This document shows positions 57,223 through 64,000 of a stretch of DNA of 64,000 nucleotides, piece by piece. Source of the DNA: Medicago truncatula (lineage: Eukaryota; Streptophyta; Magnoliopsida; Fabales; Fabaceae); assembly GCF_003473485.1 (NCBI RefSeq), contig NC_053048.1, positions 42,218,755 through 42,282,754 of the forward strand. Reading direction: 5' to 3'. The number at the start of each line of letters is the position of its first letter. Within the stretch, counting starts at the first letter, position 1. Both the position numbers and the translations under genes were made by a program. The notes under the pieces were generated by a model. The model did not search any database. It had not been told where the DNA came from and was given only the letters and a program-made list of their open reading frames with translations.

Positions 57223-60200
57223 TCAGGAAAGCTCTTGGCTGCGTTTAGCAGCAGCAACGACAGCATTCATCAGTATTCCACGGAAACCCGCTTTTTCCAA
57301 CTCATGAACGCCTGCAATTGTTGTCCCACCAGGAGAAGTGACGTCATCCTTGAGCTGTCCAGGGTGCTTCCCACTTTGGGTGGCCATTGATGCTGCTCCT
57401 AATACCTGGAAAACACACGTACATAAGTCAAGAGAACAACCATATGTAGGAACAAAAGTGTTCCAATATAAGTGAGGTATTCAGATGCCTAGCCCCTAAA
57501 AGATATTGCATAGTGGGATTTTTGCTGCCACATATTCAAGCAGCGGCAATTTTTTTACCCTGTAACCTTGTCTTTTGATTTATTGGGCTTCTTTGGAGTA
57601 GTACTGCTATATGCCTATCAGCAGGTATACGAGTTCGCCAACTAGTTTGTTTAGATTCATTTTACAGATTGCTTGCTCACTCTGCCCAGTAAACACAACA
57701 ACATGGCTGAAACTACTTGAATTAAATTCCTTATTCATTGTTGGATACCTTTATCAAGCATGGACTTGTGCACAGGGAAGCTGATGAAAACATTATAAAT
57801 ATTTTAAGGGCAGCCCAGTGCATGAAGCTCCCACCAAGTTTTCACCCTTTTCAACTTACTTAAAAGCCAGAAGAAGTTTTAATCTTGACAAACTGGGAAT
57901 ATCATCCTCCTATAGAATATCAAAATAATTTTACTCTTCAAAATGTTAAAAAAGATTGATTTGCAACATATTTATTCAATGCATCTAAATTTTTCATTTC
58001 TTTAAATCTGGGATTTTAACAAGATGGGTAAGAGTATAAGATAGTTCCAAAGCAAGCATCGCCCAAATTTTGAACACAGTTAAATGGTCAAAAGGATAGT
58101 ATTACACTACACTTACAGTCTGAGAAGCTAGACTTAATGCAAGATCACGTGGTAGACCAGCTGCTACTCCTCCATCAGCCAGAGCTTCTATTGCTAAATA
58201 AATATAAGCAGGACCACTCCCACTGCACAATTCACATAAATAGAACATTTTTTAGTAAATTTACCAAAGTTGTTTTACCAAGGGGGTTTTCAGGAATAAT
58301 GCAGAATCGGGTAGAGGTAGGCCTGAGTTCAAATCCCACGTAGACACATGATCAAAACAGAGAAAAAAGACAAGTATCACCCAACAAAACATTTCAGGTC
58401 CCAGACACTCTTCTTTTGTTCTCTCAAATGTGAATTGCTAAGAATAAGAATTGTATGGGTATGACAAAACTAGACTCAAGCCTCTCCTTCTCTCCTCTAT
58501 CCTTGTATCACACCACTATCATGGTCCATGGAGCATCTCTTACCTCAGAATTTTCGTCCATTAAAGATAAAATTAAATTTCTTGTGGATTTGACATAATA
58601 CCCAAATATTATTCTATCATTTTGTAAAATGAGATTTGCATACCTCAGGCCAGTTATTGCATCAAAATACTTATCGTCAGCTTTCCATATTTTGCCAATT
58701 GACCCAAATAATTGAGATATAAGATTTGCATCTTCTTCTGTTGCAGCTCCCCCCAAGCTCATAACTGTCATGGTTTGGCATAAGTTAATTTATCCATGCA
58801 ACTTTGTAATTGTCAATAACGTAAACGAATAAGGCTGAAAATAGCCATTGTATTCTAGAAAATCACAATATATAGAATTACATAATGCATAAGAGAAGGC
58901 GTTCTGGATCTTGTGATTTATGAAAGAAGGTTATCTTCACAATTGAGATTATTTACCCATGCAATTTGCGCATCACTACAAGATAAAACTTCTATAAATT
59001 TTTAATTCAAAGACTACATTCCACCTTTCATAAAAGTGAAGAACAAAATCATTATCACATACTATTACCATCAACCAAGAGTAACTTCTAAAGTATGAAA
59101 GAGCAGCAGTCATCATACCCAAATCTTGGAGTGGATTTGTTTCAAGTATGCAAATATATTCCTAGTAAAGTGAGAATGGGAATGTAAACAATAAACAATT
59201 ACATCTGCACTTTGAAGTTGGCACCAAACTTTTCAAGAAATTCTCTTGAACATAAAGCAATAATATGAATCATAACTGACATTCTGACAATTTAGAATTC
59301 AGAATGTAAACTACAGAACCAAGTGATCTGAGATAAGTCAAATCTCTGCACAGAAAGTATCTGAAGAAAATACAATATGTTCTTAAAGTGTAGTAAAAAT
59401 TGGTAATACCTGACGCTGCCTCGCCAACTGTAGCAGCTGTGTTAGGCATTACCCTTATAAACCTTTCGTGGCCAGCCCATTCCTACATTTTATGAAACAA
59501 CTAATTTCAACAAAAATATATAACCGAGCTAAATCTGTAAAACTAAAGAAAAGGAAACAAGATTGCAAAGAGAAAGGCTACTTGCACAAACTTGTGAAGT
59601 ATGCGCACAATTTACACTTTTCCAAAAAAGAGTTTAAAGTTGAATAGAGCATTTCGCCCTCTGATTCATTAACTCATTTAGCTTTTAGAAACCAAGAACC
59701 CTTTGTTTAGTTTTATTAATTTCCAAATATTAAGCCGTGGGTAAGAAGCAATTTTCCATCAACCATTTTTTTTTTTTACAGCAACATAAATGAGTTGAGA
59801 AATAATTTATTTCCTGAAATTGACAATTTATATTACTTTGGCTGCTACAATTGTTTTATGCATAGATTATTCCCATAATATATTAGTATTTTTTTGACAT
59901 GCTAAACTAACCCACCAAAATTGACCAAGGAGAATAGAACCTGAGAATATTAACTTGTTCAAAATTACATTCTCCCTGTCTTCATAAATACAGACTCGTC
60001 TAATATTAAATGGCACAATCACACAAATTACACTTGTTGAAAGAATATATTTGCAAAAAAGTTGAGATATTCAATAATCAATTTAATTATACGGACACTT
60101 TTCAGCATGAACAGAATACAACTTGACGAAAAATGCCACTTATTGAGAATTTACAACCTTGAATTAATATTTGATTTATTTTTCCAATCAAATTAAAACG

Positions 60201-60842
60201 GGTAAAACAGAAACAAAATTTGATAAAATAACCTACAAACTCCATAAGCTAGTAAAGAAAAGCTATAAGCTCGTTAGAAGAAAAAAAATGAGAAAAATGA
60301 TTGGATTTCGTTACCTGAAGATCTTTCATCTTGATTCCAGCAGCAACAGAAACCAAAAGCTTATCCTTAGTAAGAAGTGGCTTCAATTTCAAAACAACAT
60401 CCTTCACTGCAACAACAACAACAACAAAACTCATCAGTAAAACGACGACGCTTCTTTCATAAACGACACTGAAATTCTGAAACAGAGAAATACATAATTG
60501 CGGTTTAACCGAGAAGACGACGACGTTACTATCACGAACAACCTACAAAAAGAAAAAAAAAAAAGAATGAGAAAATGATAAAAGGAAAACGCAACGCAGT
60601 TGTAATAAATAGTGAAACAATTGAGAGGGAATGAATAATACGTCGTCGTTTGAAGAAAGGACGGTGATGCCGATGGACTCGAAGGCGGTACGGCGAGCGG
60701 GGTTAGAGTGGATGGCGGTTTTGATGCGAGAAGGGGATAAGACGCCAGAGCGGACGGCGCCTTTGGCAATGCTTTCGGCCATTTTACCGGCGCCGATGAA
60801 ACCGAGTGTGTAGGAATCGGCGGGGATCGGAATGATTTCCAT
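57223..60842 (-). CDS. P5CR: pyrroline-5-carboxylate reductase
   Basis: Seven exons on the minus strand: 60642-60842, 60494-60542, 60315-60406, 59410-59482, 58644-58764, 58117-58222 and 57223-57405. They predict 274 residues, the usual length for plant P5CR. The enzyme reduces pyrroline-5-carboxylate to proline with NAD(P)H, the last step of proline synthesis, in cytosol and possibly plastid. [13 protein letters not shown] (14-26) is the Rossmann nucleotide-binding motif. VMPNT and GSGPAY are family motifs. [18 protein letters not shown] (234-251) is the P5CR signature that shapes the active site. Splice phases all join cleanly (for example exon 1 to 2 after codon 67). The start gives [10 protein letters not shown], like the Arabidopsis protein. 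No defect is seen. Confidence 0.96.
57808..57838 (-). mobile_element. Au SINE 3' fragment in P5CR intron 6
   Basis: About 30 bases (gggcagcccagtgcatgaag, then ctccc) match the 3' end of the Au SINE found whole at 2748-2925. It is a short relic inside the intron between exons 6 and 7. Confidence 0.6.
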
Positions 60843-60930
60843 GTTTGGTTTAAGGGATAGAGAGAGGAATGAATCAGTGAAGTAGTTGAGTTCCCACGCA
60901 GATACAGTGATGGAGTTTTGTTTTGTTTTG

Positions 60931-60936
60931 TTTATA
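60931..60936 (-). promoter_or_regulatory. possible TATA box of P5CR
   Basis: On the minus strand, TATAAA lies about 90 bases before the P5CR ATG, a reasonable distance for a 5' UTR of roughly 60 bases. Position is the only support. Confidence 0.4.
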
Positions 60937-61086
60937 CTTTACAGTAAATCTTTCAACAAGTGTCATCTGTGCGAGTGTAATTTGAAAGGAAAAAATCCAC
61001 TTCAAAGTAATTTATAAATAATAAATAGACAAATCCTTTTTTTTATCAAGTAAATTGACAAATTCTACTCTACATCTAAAAATTTA

Positions 61087-62750
61087 GAGTAAATAGTCAA
61101 TTACCCTCCTGAAATTGTAACTTTCGTCAAAAATTCCCCTGAATTTTGCAAAATGTCAAAAAACCCCCTGAAATTGTCAAGCGTCTGTCAATTATCCCCC
61201 TCCGTTAATTTCCTCCATCCAACATGCTGATGTGGCTGTTAACTGCCACGTGGCACTGACACATGGTAAGAAAAGTCATGCCACGTCATAGGGGGGTAAT
61301 TGACTATTTTATTTTTTTTTTGAAAAAAATCTTTTTTTTATTTTTTATTTTTAAAATCTGATTTTTTTTTCTTTTCATAATTAACATTTGTGTCACCCAC
61401 TGAACAAGCAAATACCCCCTGAAATTAAACATTTATGTGCAAATACCACCCTCAAATTTAAAATTTATGTAGCAAATATCCCCTCAAATTTATAACTTAT
61501 ATGCAAACATCCTCTCCAAATGTAAAACTTATATGCAAATTACACCTTGAATCATAAAACTTTAATGAAACTTATTCTTAATCTATAACAATAAAAAAGA
61601 AAAAAAATCACATCTTTAAAATAAAACAATTATAAAAATCACAATTTCAATCACACCATAAAAATTATGCATTGATTACATGATGATGAAAACAAGTCTA
61701 CAACAAAAGTTTAAAATGAAAATGGTCATCAATGATGATATTCATACATCCTAGTTAATGTATTTAAATACATAAACTTAAGTCTGCATTTAACAACTTA
61801 AAACTAACATGGAAACAGAGATGCATATGCATCAAAATGTTGTGTTTTGAGAGCAAATAATTGCAGATCCTACAGGAAAAAAAATTAACAAGGATTTGAC
61901 CAAGACATATATATAATATATGAAGGTAAATTTGGTAGTTATTGCAAAGTGTAATTACAGCGGGAAGTTAAATTTTCTCCAACAGCAAAAGTGTAATGGC
62001 AATAATTTGTCATCATTTCGAGCAACACCCTTAGGCCTTAACAGATAGAGAACTAGTGGTGTGTTCCGTGGGAACTCCTGAAGGAGCATAGCTAGAAATA
62101 TTCCCACGCTCTTGGCCAAAAAACAATTCTACCTGAGCCTACACACAACCATCCATTCATGCACCAATAACCTCTCCCCCTTTGTTTTATTTTAAAGATG
62201 TGATTTTTTTTCTTTTTTATTATTAGAGATATAGTAAATTATAGATTAAGAATAAGTTTTACTTAACCATTAAAGTTTTATGATTCAAGGTGTAATTTGC
62301 ATATAAGTTTTACATTTGGAGAGGATGTTTGCATATAAGTTATAAATTTGAGGGGATATTTGCTACATAAATTTTAAATTTGAGGGTGGTATTTGCACAT
62401 AATGTTTAATTTCAGGGGGTATTTGCATGTTCAGTGGGTGGCACAAATGTTAATTATGAAAAGAAAAAAAAATCAGATTTAAAAAAAATAAATAAAAAAT
62501 CAGATTTTTTTCAAAAAAAAAAATTAAATATAGTCAATTACCCCCCTATGACGTGGCATGACTTTTCTGACCATGTGTCAGTGCCACGTGGCAGTTAACG
62601 GCCACATCAGCATGTTGGATGGAGGAAATTAACGGAGGGGGGTAATTGACAGATGCTTGACAATTTCATGGGGGTTTTTGACATTTTGCAAAATTCAGGG
62701 GGGTTTTTGACGAAAGTTACAATTTCAGGAGGGTAATTGACTATTTACTC
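61087..62750. mobile_element. 1664-bp MULE-type element with about 480-bp TIRs
   Basis: The left end gagtaaatagtcaattaccc and the right end are inverted copies, and the arms extend about 480 bases (61087-61570 against 62265-62750), including cacgtggca blocks. The exact 9-bp duplication aaaaattta flanks it at 61078-61086 and 62751-62759. The 700-base interior has no open frame of note. Length, TSD and arm size fit a non-autonomous Mutator-like element. Confidence 0.92.
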
Positions 62751-62759
62751 AAAAATTTA

Positions 62760-63107
62760 AGTGTACTCGTACACTAAATCGTTAGATTAATAATTAAATT
62801 AGTTGTTTTTTTTTATGATAAAGAATTCTTTTCTATCATAGATAATTATAATAATTAAATCTTATTTATTAAAAGCTTCGACGAAATCAAATTTACTTTT
62901 TTAAAATTTTATTACTCATAATAAAGGATATTTGTTATTTTTTACGAGAAAATGATAGAAATTTAATATGATTCCTATAACTAATTAAATGATGTATTTT
63001 CTTATGAAATGATGTTTTTTTAAATATAAATATTGACAAATAATTTTTTATTTTATAAAATAATCGTTAATTTATAAGTTTATGGAGCAAAAGTATCGGT
63101 ACACCTT
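62760..63107. mobile_element. MITE related to the one at 25628-26037
   Basis: The edges carry gtgtactcgtacactaaat and ggtacacc. The interior phrases attatttat-rich, ttatgaaatgatgttt and aaatcttatttattaaaag also occur in the copy nested in CER1-like intron 7. It lies beside the phytocyanin frame. Confidence 0.6.
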
Positions 63108-63210
63108 TTTTTTTTTATGAATCGCTAAAAAAAAAAAAAAAGAATCACAATAATAACTTCACTACATCCTAATTAGGTGCAGTGAGAAAACCCACATAAA
63201 TAGCCAACAG

Positions 63211-63709
63211 TCACAATCCAGTTCGCAACACTGGCGCACTGTTAGTTGGTGCAACAGCCGGACCTTCTTCCAACTCTGCTGGAGATGGTGCAGGTGAAAC
63301 TCCAATGGATCTTTTCTTTGGAGACATAACCACCACAATGAGCTTTTGTCCCTGCTCACAGTGACCCTTTGCTCCACTGATGAAATAAAATGGTCCAGGT
63401 CTGTCTAGCTTCACCTTCGTGTTCCCATCATTGTACTGTTCAATGGGGGTTTGAGCTGTTGCAATTAGCATAATCTTCTTTGTTTACTTGCAAAACTAAG
63501 TCTTTCCCACCATCATATTTCCATACAAGATGATCACTGACTTTGAAACGAGACTTTTCTGCCCATTGATTGAGTGAGTCTGCTTCAGAAGATGGAACCT
63601 TCCATGCATCTATCTTGCCTCCAACCAATAGTTCCTTAGCTGCAGAGAAACCAAAGAGAAGGAACAAGAACAATAGAGAAGCAGAAGCAGTTCTTGAGAA
63701 CACAACCAT
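63211..63709 (-). pseudogene. early-nodulin-like (ENODL) phytocyanin, frameshifted
   Basis: On the minus strand, residues 1-24 form a signal peptide (hydrophobic LLFLFLLFGFS). The plastocyanin-like domain then reads KELLVGGKIDAWKVPSS, LNQWAEKSRFKVSDHLVWKY and NKEDYANCNSSNP. It continues in the next frame with YNDGNTKVKLDRPGPFYFIS and GHCEQGQKLIVVV, then a Pro/Ser-rich stalk (SPAPSP). The conserved Cys pair is present. The copper-ligand His expected in true cupredoxins is replaced, as is usual for ENODLs, which are thought to be GPI-anchored cell-surface proteins. The frame breaks at the five-G run 63445-63449, where one extra base separates the two parts. The hydrophobic GPI tail is also displaced to other frames near 63165-63215. 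No intron is present, although phytocyanin genes usually have one. Confidence 0.8.
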
Positions 63710-64000
63710 GGTGACTTTTTCTGATTACTGAATGTGGTGTGTGTAGAGATTTAGTTTTGTTATTGATCATAAAATAAAATTAGTAGACTAAAATATATTG
63801 GATCTTGTTAAGGAGTATCTCTAAAATATTCTTTAAGTATTCTATATTAAGTAATTATTTTTTAAAAATATCAAAGTTTTTAATTTTTAATAATTGATTA
63901 CATAGACTATCATGAAAAATTAATATTTAGGGTGTGTTTGGTTATGAAGAGAAATTGTAAAGAGAGAAATAGGTGAGAGAGTATGAAAAGAAAGAAATAG
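63710..64000. other. upstream flank of the ENODL frame
   Basis: AT-rich DNA without a clear TATA box or gene. The last 70 bases (gtgtttggttatgaagagaa) resemble the start of a common plant repeat but are cut by the window end. Confidence 0.4.

Overview
The window is nuclear DNA from a flowering plant, most likely a papilionoid legume close to Medicago, Trifolium, Vicia or Pisum. The genes have many GT-AG introns, the intergenic DNA is very AT-rich, and SINEs, MULEs, Helitrons and solo LTRs are dense. The organism is an inference from gene family resemblance and repeat style; no database search was possible.

Layout, left to right. (1) 1-5 kb: an EFFECTOR OF TRANSCRIPTION (ET/HRT) type gene on the plus strand, with a GIY-YIG-like domain and two C-x9-C-x10-C-x2-H repeats; its first coding intron carries two SINEs. 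(2) 5-21 kb: repeat-rich DNA with a 303-bp MULE-type MITE, a short Helitron-like copy, a 266-bp solo LTR, a possible membrane-protein gene fragment, a 2.0-kb MULE with a decayed transposase, a 5.3-kb Helitron with both termini and a broken B3-like gene fragment, and a LINE remnant. (3) 21.8-51.1 kb: three tandem, same-strand, apparently intact CER1-like genes (very-long-chain alkane synthesis for cuticular wax). Each has ten coding exons with identical phases, and they predict 615, 617 and 617 residues. The gaps and introns hold further insertions: a small Helitron split by a 2.3-kb solo LTR, TIR elements in intron 7 of copy 1 and intron 3 of copy 3, and a MULE fragment between copies 2 and 3. 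(4) 53.6-55.1 kb: a single-coding-exon lycopene beta-cyclase (LCYB) on the plus strand. (5) 57.2-60.8 kb: a seven-exon pyrroline-5-carboxylate reductase (P5CR) on the minus strand. (6) 61.1-62.75 kb: a long-TIR element. (7) 63.2-63.7 kb: an early-nodulin-like phytocyanin reading frame on the minus strand, broken by a one-base insertion.

The ET, LCYB, P5CR and phytocyanin genes look like unrelated single neighbours. Only the CER1-like array is a functional cluster. The three copies differ strongly in most introns, yet intron 9 and exon 10 are almost identical in all of them, and different exons group different pairs. This points to gene conversion. Copies 1 and 3 also share upstream DNA that copy 2 lacks.

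I found no convincing new biological system. The most interesting points are the mosaic CER1-like array, the fully bounded Helitron carrying a B3-like fragment, the Helitron split by a solo LTR, and the frameshifted, intron-free phytocyanin.
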